Origin: CAZABS01 sp964483635
GTDB lineage: Bacteria > Patescibacteriota > Minisyncoccia > Moranbacterales > UBA1568
Assembly: GCA_964483635.1 (NCBI GenBank)
Contig: CAZABS010000027.1
Span: 1-11,867, forward strand
Direction: 5' to 3'
Length of the DNA: 11,867 bases
In this document: piece after piece, positions 1 to 7,759 of the stretch
How the letters are laid out: every line of letters begins with the position of its first letter
Position numbering within the stretch: position 1 is the first letter of the stretch
Notes under the pieces: generated by a model
The model's input: only the letters and a program-made list of their open reading frames with translations
What the model was told of the DNA's origin: nothing
Database searches by the model: none
Program-made: the position numbers and the translations under genes

Positions 1-28
1 CCATTTCCTTTTTCTTTCAAGTAATCTT

Positions 29-37
29 TGATATAAT
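29..37 (+). promoter_or_regulatory. Extended -10 promoter for the two membrane glycosyltransferase genes
   Basis: A perfect TATAAT at 32-37 is preceded by TG and one base (TGATATAAT), which is the extended -10 form. No good -35 box is seen at the right spacing, which is usual for extended -10 promoters. Transcription would begin near 44, giving a leader of about 20 nt before the ATG at 64. The leader shows only AAAG before the start and no real Shine-Dalgarno sequence. Confidence 0.6.
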
Positions 38-63
38 TTTAGCATAGACCAATACACAAAGAA

Positions 64-1698
64 ATGAAGCAATCACATCAACCTCTTGGGAGGAAGTGGG
101 TACGTGTTTTCTCAGCTTTCGTTCTGAGTCTCATCGTTGTCCTCGCTCTTTTTGTTCGAACGCACAACATCGAAAATATCCCGGGGGGTCTTTATCCCGA
201 TGAGGCCACCAACGGCACTGATGCTTTACGTGCCAATGAGACAGGTGAATACCAACTCTTCTACGGGAACAATTATGGACGTGAGGGACTCTTCATTAAT
301 ATTCAGGCTCTGTTTCTCAAGGTGTTTGGGATAAACATCCCCGCTCTCAAGGCCGCTTCAGCTATCTTTGGCACTTTGGCGGTACTCGGAATGTATTTCC
401 TGGGAAAGGAGCTCTTTCATCGCCGGATTGCAGGATTAATCGCTGCTTTTTTCATGGCCACCTCTTTCTGGGCCATCAATTTCTCGCGTATTGGATTTCG
501 CGCCATCATGGTTTCAGCTCTCCTTTCTTTTTCACTCTATTTTTTCGTCAAAGGCCTTGAGAGTCGATATTGGAAGCACTTTTTGTACTCCGGACTCATT
601 TTTGGGATCGGCGTGCATACCTATGTCGCCTTCCGCCTCGCTCCCCTTATCTTCATCCTCCTCCTCCCAGCGCTCTTTTGGACATATGAAAATTTCGCGG
701 CTCGCTATTGGAAACCAGCACTCGCATTTATTGTTGGCGCCTTTATCACAGCCGCCCCGATGTTTTATGATTTTTATCAAAACCCAGAACACTTTTCCTC
801 TCGTACCAGCGCAGTTTCAGTATTATCACCAGAAATCAATCATGGTCACCCGTGGCTCCTCCTCGGGAAAACCATTGGGCTTTCACTCATTAAGTATAAT
901 TTCTGGGGTGATCAAAACTGGCGGCACAATTATCCTCCGTATCCACTCCTTGACCCAATGGTAGGCACTCTGTTCCTCCTCGGACTCATTACCGTTATCA
1001 GCCAAACGGTCAAACTTCTCGGCGAGCGCTTTCGTGAAGGCAAGCGAGATGAGCGACTCATGAGAAACTGGCTCCTCCTCTCAGCGTTTTTGGTCATGCT
1101 GATGCCAGAATTTCTCACCGAAGAAGGTCTCCCTCATGCCCTCCGAGCCATTGGCACCCAAACACCTGTATTTCTCCTCGCCACCCTCCCTCTGATCCGA
1201 CTTATTGATCGTGTAAAAAACGGTTTCGCTGGAACACGGATTGCCTTCCTTTCGCTCATTGTCTTTGTTTTGATCGTAAGTGGTACGTTTAATCTCACGA
1301 AATATTTCATCTTTTTTGCCAATCATTCAGAGCAGCAAGGAGCTTTTAACAAAAACTTCAAAAACATGGCTGTGTATCTCATGTCACTTCCACCCGAGAC
1401 TATGAAGTACGTCTATCCAAATGGAGGTGGCAAGATGATTGACAACGGACTGCCTGTTTCTGCACAACCAATCAAATTTCTTACTACTGGAAAAGTCGAA
1501 AATCTCACCTTCATTGAACCAGAAACCTCTCTTCGCACCACTGATTCGGTGATTGTACTCATGCAACACGACGCGACACTTATCAGTCGCCTTCAAAAAA
1601 AGTTCCCTCGTATCCTCGTCCTGAAGGTAGATCTTTTCCCTGGTACCGCGAGCGATTTTACCGTTCTCCGTTTTCCTCACTCAACTGAAACCCCTTAA
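64..1698 (+). CDS. Multi-spanning membrane glycosyltransferase, PMT/ArnT-like (GT39, GT-C fold)
   Basis: This 544-residue protein is very hydrophobic, with a first membrane helix at about residues 14-32 and roughly ten more up to about residue 420, then a soluble C-terminal tail. Just after the first helix comes an acidic pair in YPDEATNG (D46, E47). That is the position of the catalytic Asp/Glu loop of PMT_2/ArnT-type glycosyltransferases, which move a sugar from a polyprenyl-phosphate donor to a protein, lipid or glycan on the outer face of the membrane. The second usual loop motif (E-x-P-P) is replaced by YGREGLF near residue 72, so the match is to the general fold rather than to a subfamily. 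It lies 20 nt before a second gene of the same class and both probably share a promoter. Donor and acceptor cannot be read from the sequence. Confidence 0.8.
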   Translation: MKQSHQPLGRKWVRVFSAFVLSLIVVLALFVRTHNIENIPGGLYPDEATNGTDALRANETGEYQLFYGNNYGREGLFINIQALFLKVFGINIPALKAASAIFGTLAVLGMYFLGKELFHRRIAGLIAAFFMATSFWAINFSRIGFRAIMVSALLSFSLYFFVKGLESRYWKHFLYSGLIFGIGVHTYVAFRLAPLIFILLLPALFWTYENFAARYWKPALAFIVGAFITAAPMFYDFYQNPEHFSSRTSAVSVLSPEINHGHPWLLLGKTIGLSLIKYNFWGDQNWRHNYPPYPLLDPMVGTLFLLGLITVISQTVKLLGERFREGKRDERLMRNWLLLSAFLVMLMPEFLTEEGLPHALRAIGTQTPVFLLATLPLIRLIDRVKNGFAGTRIAFLSLIVFVLIVSGTFNLTKYFIFFANHSEQQGAFNKNFKNMAVYLMSLPPETMKYVYPNGGGKMIDNGLPVSAQPIKFLTTGKVENLTFIEPETSLRTTDSVIVLMQHDATLISRLQKKFPRILVLKVDLFPGTASDFTVLRFPHSTETP

Positions 1699-1718
1699 TT
1701 CCTCTGACCCTATATTGT

Positions 1719-3668
1719 ATGGAAACACTCAAGCGACTCGCGCCAAAACTCCTCGCATTGCTCATGGTTATTTTTTTTGTGACCAGTCTCATCGTGTCAC
1801 GACAGGAGTCCACCACGATGGATGAGAAGGCGCATATTCCCGCTAGCTATAGTTATGTACGTTATCAAGATATGCGGATTAATCCAGAACACCCTCCGCT
1901 CTTGAAAGATCTTGCGGGATTACCCCTCCTCGCCCTCAATCCAGAACCGGTGATGCCCAAAGAAGATCCTCTTTGGGAAAATGGTGATTGGCTCGACACT
2001 TCCAAATTTCCAGAGGGACGAGCACGTACCTGGGGACTGGCTCAGTGGGAGTTCGGTGATAAAATTCTCCATCGCAACGGGAACGATGCCGATGCAATCA
2101 CGTTTTGGTCACGTGTTCCCATGACCTTCATTGCACTCCTTCTTGGTTTTTTCATCTTCCTATGGACCAAAGAACTCGCTGGATCCATTGCGGCGCTCTT
2201 TGCTGCTCTCTTGTATTTTTTTGATCCAAACATCCTTGCCCATAGTCACTACGTTACCACCGATATCGGTATTGCCGCCTTTCTTTTCTTTGCGTTTTAT
2301 TTCTTTGTTAAATTTCTTGAACGTCCAACCTGGAAAAACGTCTTGTGGGCAGGTCTCTTTCTCGGGTTGGCACAGCTGGCAAAATTCTCGGCGGTACTAC
2401 TCTTTCCAATTTTTGGTTTATTCGTCGTACTCTATAGCCTCAGCATTTCAACCGATGGAGAAGACTCACCTTGGAAAAAACGATTTCTTTCAATGGTTAC
2501 ATACCTCTGGAAATATACGGTTATCGTATGCGTATGTTTTGTGGCCATTTGGGGACTCTACTTTGTCAATACTCTCAACATGCCTGGTTCCGTCATTGCA
2601 GAAATTGCCCGTGCGCAATTCCCCAATGACAAACTTGTGGGACGACTCGCTGAATTAAGCATCATCACATTGAGTAACCACAGCCTCCTCAAACCGCTAG
2701 CTGAATATTTCCTTGGTGTTTTCATGGTATTTGCGAGAGTTGCTGGTGGAAATACCTATTATTTTCTTGGGAATGTTTCAAATCATGCTTCAGCTTGGTA
2801 CTTTCCCGTTGTCTTTCTCCTCAAGGAGACACTCCCCTTATTATTTCTCTTGGTGCTGACGAGTGGCTACACGCTCTATCGTATGGGGAAAACCATCATT
2901 GGAGAAAAACTCTCAAGCCTCCCTCGACTTCTCAGAATTTCCTTTCAGAGTCATATTGCTCAGTGGCTCATGATGTTTTTTGTCCTGTTTTATAGCTACG
3001 TTAGCATCACTGGTAATCTCAATATTGGATTACGACACCTGTTTCCAATTCTGCCTCTGCTGTATGTTCTCATAGCAAAGACGTTGTTTGACATACTGAA
3101 ACGAACTGAAAGCGATATTACCCAGAAGCTCCTCAAGATTTTCTATGGGGGTGCAGCACTCATTGTCCTCGCTATTCCGGTACTCGCCTATCCTAACTAT
3201 CTCTCTTACTTCAATCCAATTGCTGGCGGAAACGAAAAAGGGTATATCTTTGTCACTGATTCTAATTTCGATTGGGGACAAGATGTAAAGCGTCTGAGAG
3301 ATTTTGTTGGACAATACAATCTCTGTACCAGCACCAATTTTCAGGAAGAATTCTGCAAAAATATCACCCTCAAGACACCGCCAAGTCAAGCACCTATTGA
3401 AAAGATTCGCGTAGACTATTTCGGAGGATCAAGTCCTCAGTATTATCTCGGAAATAAATATATTGGCTGGCATTCTCATCTGTCGCCGGAAGCTGGTTGG
3501 TATGCTCTCTCCATCGGATTCCTCCAGGAAAACCTCTATAAAGAAAAGCAGCCTGGTGAAACATCTTACGATTGGCTCCGTGCCTATGATGTCGAGCATC
3601 CGATCGCCAAAGCAGGAGATTCAATCTTCATCTACTACGTACCAGAACCACAGAAAAACACGCCGTAA
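1719..3668 (+). CDS. Multi-spanning membrane glycosyltransferase, PMT_2/GT39-like
   Basis: This 649-residue integral membrane protein has an N-terminal helix at about residues 8-27, then the loop TTMDEKAHIP with the acidic pair D35/E36, then NPEHPPLLKDLAG (residues 57-67). The Asp-Glu and P-E-H-P-P-L motifs are the two hallmark loop motifs of PMT_2-type, lipid-phosphate-dependent glycosyltransferases. About ten further hydrophobic segments follow to about residue 490. A C-terminal soluble part contains DSNFDWGQDVKRL (D518 to D522 region), a motif common in large bacterial members of this family. It follows the previous glycosyltransferase after 20 nt with no Shine-Dalgarno sequence, and a shared transcript is likely. 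Probable role is extracytoplasmic glycosylation of protein, lipid or surface polymer; the actual substrate is unknown. Confidence 0.85.
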   Translation: METLKRLAPKLLALLMVIFFVTSLIVSRQESTTMDEKAHIPASYSYVRYQDMRINPEHPPLLKDLAGLPLLALNPEPVMPKEDPLWENGDWLDTSKFPEGRARTWGLAQWEFGDKILHRNGNDADAITFWSRVPMTFIALLLGFFIFLWTKELAGSIAALFAALLYFFDPNILAHSHYVTTDIGIAAFLFFAFYFFVKFLERPTWKNVLWAGLFLGLAQLAKFSAVLLFPIFGLFVVLYSLSISTDGEDSPWKKRFLSMVTYLWKYTVIVCVCFVAIWGLYFVNTLNMPGSVIAEIARAQFPNDKLVGRLAELSIITLSNHSLLKPLAEYFLGVFMVFARVAGGNTYYFLGNVSNHASAWYFPVVFLLKETLPLLFLLVLTSGYTLYRMGKTIIGEKLSSLPRLLRISFQSHIAQWLMMFFVLFYSYVSITGNLNIGLRHLFPILPLLYVLIAKTLFDILKRTESDITQKLLKIFYGGAALIVLAIPVLAYPNYLSYFNPIAGGNEKGYIFVTDSNFDWGQDVKRLRDFVGQYNLCTSTNFQEEFCKNITLKTPPSQAPIEKIRVDYFGGSSPQYYLGNKYIGWHSHLSPEAGWYALSIGFLQENLYKEKQPGETSYDWLRAYDVEHPIAKAGDSIFIYYVPEPQKNTP

Positions 3669-3674
3669 TCTCCC

Positions 3675-3697
3675 GAGTCTACTCCCGAAGAGTACTC
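3675..3697. terminator. Hairpin between convergent transcription units, possible weak bidirectional terminator
   Basis: GAG-TC-TACTC pairs with GAGTA-CTC around a CCGAA loop (a two-base bulge, 8 base pairs). It fills most of the 36-nt gap between the stop of the plus-strand glycosyltransferase gene and the stop of the minus-strand ftsQ-like gene. On the minus strand the loop reads TTCGG, close to a stable UUCG loop. Neither strand has a following run of T, so intrinsic termination is uncertain. Confidence 0.35.
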
Positions 3698-3704
3698 ATC
3701 AAAA

Positions 3705-4637
3705 CTATTCTGGTTTCTTGAGAGAGGTTTCAGCTGATAATGCTTCAGACGTTTTCTGAGGATTCTCTTTCCACAAAATGAAAACCCTCCCTTCAGTACG
3801 AAGGTCAAGCGAGAGGAGGTTTTTTCTTTTTTCAAGAATGAGTGATTGTGAATCAAGAAACACCCGAAGTGTCTCGAGACTTTCTCGTGGAGAACGCTCA
3901 GTAGATACCATGAGATCCCATCCCTCTCGAGTATGAAGGCGTATTTCCGGAGCGTATCGAGAGGGCGTTTCGGCAAATGGTTCAAGCTCGAGAGCTATGA
4001 GCGATGGAAATAACTGAAAAAATTCTCGAAATGACTGAAGGAAGTCTTTCACTGGCAACACCTGCCCAAGAGTAAGTGCTGGAGCGCTCTGATCAACAAG
4101 CGTGAGTCTACTGGATTCATACTCTGGGAGTTCGGTGCGTTCAGCAGATTGCAGCATTTCGTTTTCCGAAAGAATATAACACGGTCCACCAGAACACCAC
4201 CGCAGCAGCGTCGTGTATTCCTCATATCGAATACGCAGCTCGTTAGGAAATATTTTTTCAACTTGAACCGATGAGAATTTTGGATATTGCTCCTTGAGTG
4301 CTCGTGCTACCACATCAGAAGATACAAAAAAATAGTTTCCTTTTGGGATTACTTTGAGAAACTTTCCTTCAATATGAGACGTCACAAAATTTGTTAAGTC
4401 CTTTGTTGAAAGCACGCTCTCGCCTTCAAGGCGTACATCCGTCACGAGAAGCCACCCCGAAAAAAAAAGTATATATCCGGTAATTCCGACAAAAACCAGC
4501 CAGAGAGCAAGAGAATCCCATGACCGTGAAGAAGTTTGCAGAAGCACTCCCCGACGATTCAGTGGTTTGGGGCGACGCTCGAGCAGCGCCCTCCGAAACA
4601 TTTTCTGTTTTTCACTTTTCTCTCCAAACATACTCAT
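3705..4637 (-). CDS. ftsQ: FtsQ/DivIB-type cell division protein with POTRA domain
   Basis: The protein of 310 residues has a basic cytoplasmic tail (about 1-40, rich in K/R), one membrane helix (about 42-63, ALWLVFVGITGYILFFSGWL) and a POTRA domain (about 64-139: VTDVRLEGESVLS, later QYPKFSSVQVEKIFPNEL and LRIRYEEYTTLLRW), then a beta-rich C-terminal domain. This is the layout of FtsQ/DivIB, which recruits FtsB/FtsL to the divisome and acts outside the membrane. I place the start at the ATG at 4637 because it overlaps the stop of the upstream delta-prime gene as ATGA; an ATG two codons later is possible. A longer frame open to 4790 only adds antisense of that gene. The extracytoplasmic part has C148-S-G-G-P-C153, a possible disulfide. 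Its position at the end of a murA-mreB-glycosyltransferase unit rather than in a dcw cluster is unusual. The family is moderately diverged, so the symbol is by domain layout. Confidence 0.78.
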   Translation of the reverse strand: MSMFGEKSEKQKMFRRALLERRPKPLNRRGVLLQTSSRSWDSLALWLVFVGITGYILFFSGWLLVTDVRLEGESVLSTKDLTNFVTSHIEGKFLKVIPKGNYFFVSSDVVARALKEQYPKFSSVQVEKIFPNELRIRYEEYTTLLRWCSGGPCYILSENEMLQSAERTELPEYESSRLTLVDQSAPALTLGQVLPVKDFLQSFREFFQLFPSLIALELEPFAETPSRYAPEIRLHTREGWDLMVSTERSPRESLETLRVFLDSQSLILEKRKNLLSLDLRTEGRVFILWKENPQKTSEALSAETSLKKPE

Positions 4638-5512
4638 AACGCGAGAAAGAGTTTTTCGAGAAGGAGCCGAGCACTTCCCTGTCGCAAAGTAATCGCACGA
4701 TTTCCCGTTAAAATTCGTTCGAGCAGAAACAATCTCCTTTGAAAACGTGCTGGATCCTTCAAAAACTGTACATGGAGACCTGAAAGCCACTCTTCCAAAA
4801 GCACTGGAAGCATCACCTGATCATCAGAGAGTTCTTCTGCTAGTTGAATTCGGGCTCGTAATGAAAGATTGGAGATTTGAAACAACTGACTGAGTCTTTG
4901 TTGATGTCGTTGAAAAGTCTCTGGATTTTGGAGCGCCTTCGTAATAAACCCCGGCAAACCAAGCAGAAAAAAGAACGGTGCAGGAAGACGAGGCTGATCC
5001 GCAAAAAATTCCTCAAGCTCTGAAGGAGGAACTGGATCAAAGGTAAAAGTGACTAAGCGCGACAAGAGAGTTGGAAGAAGTCTTCCGGGTTGAGCCGTCA
5101 CGAGTATCAAAATGCTCGTGGTATTTGGCTCCTCGAGGACTTTCAGTAATGCATTTTGCCCCCCAATTGAGAGCTCCTCAGCAGCATCAACAATCACCAC
5201 CCTTCGTTTGCCGAGCGTTGGAAAACGAGAGAGAAACAGGAGTGCTTGGCGAATATCGGCAACCGCAATCTGCTTCTTCTTTACCTGTCCACTTCGCTCT
5301 TCAAATACTGGTTCCACCATCCGAATATCCGGATGCTGCAACTCGCCGTCCGGAATACGGCTGCCTCCAATCAACCGAAAAGCAAACTCGAGCGCAACCT
5401 GCCTCTTACCAACCTCATTGGGACCCGTAAAAAGATAACTTTGCGGAATCATTTCCCGCCGAGCAATCTGCCCAAGCGTTTTCCTCTGATTTTGATGACC
5501 AACGATGCGCAT
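4634..5512 (-). CDS. holB: DNA polymerase III delta-prime subunit (clamp loader), HolB-like
   Basis: This 292-residue protein begins MRIVGHQNQRKTLGQIARR, the usual start of clamp-loader AAA+ subunits. A P-loop remnant FTGPNEVGKRQ (residues 28-38) has Arg where Ser/Thr binds magnesium, so ATP hydrolysis is unlikely, as in delta-prime of other bacteria. VVIVDAAEELSIGGQNALLKVLEEP (written here in two parts: VVIVDAAEELS at 105-115 and GGQNALLKVLEEP at 117-129) matches the Walker B/box region, and LLSRL (149-153) sits where the arginine-finger SRC motif is. A helical C-terminal collar follows. There is no cysteine at all, so the zinc module usual between the P-loop and Walker B is missing. The ATG at 5512 is one base after the stop of the upstream glycosyltransferase; a longer frame to 5650 only reads antisense-free overlap with that gene and lacks family similarity. 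DnaX could be considered, but the P-loop defect and short length point to delta-prime. Confidence 0.85.
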   Translation of the reverse strand: MRIVGHQNQRKTLGQIARREMIPQSYLFTGPNEVGKRQVALEFAFRLIGGSRIPDGELQHPDIRMVEPVFEERSGQVKKKQIAVADIRQALLFLSRFPTLGKRRVVIVDAAEELSIGGQNALLKVLEEPNTTSILILVTAQPGRLLPTLLSRLVTFTFDPVPPSELEEFFADQPRLPAPFFFLLGLPGFITKALQNPETFQRHQQRLSQLFQISNLSLRARIQLAEELSDDQVMLPVLLEEWLSGLHVQFLKDPARFQRRLFLLERILTGNRAITLRQGSARLLLEKLFLAL

Positions 5513-5513
5513 A

Positions 5514-6611
5514 TTATAGTGCTTCACGCTGAATACACTCTTCAAGTTTTTGACGAAAAACTTCGCGATGAAATGTCCGGGCTTTTTCTTGAAGTACTTT
5601 TCGATCATAGAGAGATTCGTGTTCGAGAAAACGCCGAACACCATCCGCAATCACTTCTGGAGTTGCCACAAAAAAGAATTCACCCGTTTTCCCTGGTTCA
5701 AGTATTTCTCGAGCACCCCCCTCTTCGAGGGCGATACCAGGAGTTCCATGAGCCAAAGCTTCCACGAGTACTAATCCAAAATCTTCTGCGGTTGGTTGAA
5801 TGAGCGCTCGCGCACCTTGATAGTACTCGCTGAGCTTTTGTTCTGAAACGCTACCAGCAAACGTGATGGTCGGTCCAGCACTTTTTTTCAAGCGAGTCAG
5901 TTCGCGACCATCACCTACCACCACTAAAGGCAGATCAAGCTTCTGAAATGTTTCAAGCACAACATCAATGCCTTTGGCTGCAGTCAATCGAGAAACCACG
6001 AGGAAATATTCTCGGCTTCCCGGCTCCAGGACTGGGAATGAAAGTGTCATGGGCGGATAGACAACGGTTGCCTCACGACGGTAGTATTTTTGTACGCGTC
6101 TTTGAGTAAACAAAGAATTCGCAATGAGTACATCCGGTCGCGCTGATGCCTCCTTATCCCACAGCCGAAGATAGCTCAAAAAAATTCTCCGAAAAAACTT
6201 ACGTTTTCCACGAAGCAGTGGATACCAATGAAAACTATCCCAAACAAATCGCATGGGTGAGTGCACATAGGCGACGTGCTTTGTGTGAAGGCGCGTTATA
6301 ACCCCCTTCGACCACGCTCCCGATGAGGAAAGAACGAGCTCATAGTCTCGAAGATCAAATGTTTCAATGGCCACCGGAAAGAATGGAAGCAGCCACCACC
6401 ATCGACGACGCAGAAATCCCGGCGCCTTTTTGAGAAAAGACTGATGGATTACTTTCCCAGGGAAGTATCGCTGAACAATTTCTGGGTCTGCCAAGAGAGT
6501 ATATATGGGAGCATCGGGATACATCGCTGCCATTTCACAGAGTACTCGCTCTGCACCGCCCCAACTTAAGAGAAAATCATGAACGAGAGCAACCTTTCTT
6601 TCTGGTTTCAT
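5514..6611 (-). CDS. GT4-family glycosyltransferase, WbaZ-like (GT-B fold)
   Basis: A 365-residue cytoplasmic or membrane-associated GT-B enzyme. The N-terminal domain has VALVHDFLLSWGGAERVL (about residues 7-24), the glycine-rich acceptor-side motif, and HVAYVHSPMRFVWD, typical of WbaZ-type mannosyltransferases. The C-terminal nucleotide-sugar domain has YFLVVSRLTAAKGIDVVLE, then the EX7E signature in AEDFGLVLVEALAHGTP, where the two Glu contact the sugar-nucleotide donor. Likely role is adding a sugar (often mannose in this group) to a lipid-linked surface glycan. The ATG at 6611 overlaps the stop of the upstream glycosyltransferase as ATGA, suggesting coupled translation; the extra 16 codons to 6659 are upstream-gene sequence. 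The next gene follows after one base. Sugar and acceptor are not deducible. Confidence 0.88.
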   Translation of the reverse strand: MKPERKVALVHDFLLSWGGAERVLCEMAAMYPDAPIYTLLADPEIVQRYFPGKVIHQSFLKKAPGFLRRRWWWLLPFFPVAIETFDLRDYELVLSSSGAWSKGVITRLHTKHVAYVHSPMRFVWDSFHWYPLLRGKRKFFRRIFLSYLRLWDKEASARPDVLIANSLFTQRRVQKYYRREATVVYPPMTLSFPVLEPGSREYFLVVSRLTAAKGIDVVLETFQKLDLPLVVVGDGRELTRLKKSAGPTITFAGSVSEQKLSEYYQGARALIQPTAEDFGLVLVEALAHGTPGIALEEGGAREILEPGKTGEFFFVATPEVIADGVRRFLEHESLYDRKVLQEKARTFHREVFRQKLEECIQREAL

Positions 6612-7696
6612 ACCGCTTGTGTTATGCAACCCGCAAGAAGCCTTGCGGTGCTCGCCCAATGAAATCGGCGTACGTTTTTCGAGCCCGCCTCAATTATACC
6701 AGCTCGGAGCGATTCGTCCGTAAGACCCAGGACGATCCCATCCCGCAAGGATTCGGTACGAGTAGGATCAACAAAAATTGCACCCGCACCAGCAATCTCC
6801 GGAAGCGAAGAGGTATTTGAGGTTAAAACTGGAATTCCAACACTTTGCGCTTCGAGCACTGGAATCCCGAATCCTTCATAGAGCGTTGGGAAAAGAAACA
6901 GTGATGCCTGCCGGAGAAGATTCCATTTTTCAGCTTCAGAGATATACCCCTTCACGACAATATCTTGCTTCCATTTGGAATGATGTATTTTTTGGAGAAT
7001 TTGTTGATATCCATAACCAAATTTTCCTACTAAGATGAGCTGATGAGTTGTCCCAAGCTGATCTTTCATTTGTTCAAAAGCCTCAAGAATACGGATGAGA
7101 TTCTTGCGCGTTTCCAATCGACCGACAAACAAAAGGTATGGGAGATGATCGCTCACTGGAGTTTGGGAAAGCATCTTGGGAAGAGATTCGGATTGGAATC
7201 CTTCATGTATCACTTGAATTTTCTTCTCGGAAATTCGATAGAGATGTGTTAAATCGCGTTTCGTGTTTTCAGAAACAGCGACGACGCGAGAAGCAGTCCA
7301 ACAAGAATGAAGAATGGAGAGCCGCATGTATATCCGCTCAAAAAACCCATACCCCTCGGGACAAAACTCATACTCTAAACCATGAATCGTCACAACGGTT
7401 CGTTTGGGATGAATAAAGGGAACCGTGTGCGCGGGAACAAACAAGACGTCTGGCCGATTGAGCAGCATCTCAAGTGACAATCGTCCTTGCGTCCAGAGAC
7501 GTGGAGCCCAAAGGGATTTTGTCTTCCACGTGGAAGGCAGCTTGAAATCAACGGTTTGCCCACGCCGAAGATACAAAATGACCTCAGCCTCTCCGGGAAG
7601 TGCTGTTCGAAGATAACGAAGAACTTGATAGCTATATTCTTCAATCCCCGTCCGTTTTTTTAGAAAAGCTCGCGAAGCATCAATACCAATCACCAT
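6608..7696 (-). CDS. GT4-family glycosyltransferase (GT-B fold)
   Basis: This 362-residue protein begins MVIGIDASRAFLKKRTGIEEY, the common start of GT4 enzymes with a glycine loop that contacts the acceptor. It has VVTIHGLEYEFCPEGY and ASRVVAVSENTKRDL (N-terminal domain), LPYLLFVGRLETRKNLIRIL (start of the donor domain), and the EX7E motif in LYEGFGIPVLEAQSVG, followed by SLPEIAGAGAIFVDP. These are standard donor-binding landmarks of family GT4 in the retaining GT-B fold. Its end overlaps the next glycosyltransferase by the ATGA joint, so the two probably act in one glycan pathway, one after the other. AAGGGA lies about 8 nt before the ATG and is one of the few Shine-Dalgarno-like sequences in the window. 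It is 63 nt downstream of mreB, the largest gap in the six-gene run. Confidence 0.9.
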   Translation of the reverse strand: MVIGIDASRAFLKKRTGIEEYSYQVLRYLRTALPGEAEVILYLRRGQTVDFKLPSTWKTKSLWAPRLWTQGRLSLEMLLNRPDVLFVPAHTVPFIHPKRTVVTIHGLEYEFCPEGYGFFERIYMRLSILHSCWTASRVVAVSENTKRDLTHLYRISEKKIQVIHEGFQSESLPKMLSQTPVSDHLPYLLFVGRLETRKNLIRILEAFEQMKDQLGTTHQLILVGKFGYGYQQILQKIHHSKWKQDIVVKGYISEAEKWNLLRQASLFLFPTLYEGFGIPVLEAQSVGIPVLTSNTSSLPEIAGAGAIFVDPTRTESLRDGIVLGLTDESLRAGIIEAGSKNVRRFHWASTARLLAGCITQAV

Positions 7697-7759
7697 ACAA
7701 GAATCCCTTATTTGACCATCAATTATTCGAGCAGCCTCACGGCCAAAAAAATACCCTCC

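Noticed and set aside
4638..4790. Longer N-terminus for the FtsQ-like protein
   Set aside because: The extra 51 codons overlap the C-terminal coding part of the delta-prime gene in another frame; the ATGA joint gives a more natural start and the usual short cytoplasmic tail.
5513..5650. Longer N-terminus for the delta-prime protein
   Set aside because: It overlaps the end of the GT4 gene, and clamp-loader subunits start right before the G-x-x-x-x-R region seen after the ATG at 5512.
5246..5803. A 185-codon plus-strand frame
   Set aside because: Antisense to the delta-prime and GT4 genes, both with strong family motifs; no similarity of its own.
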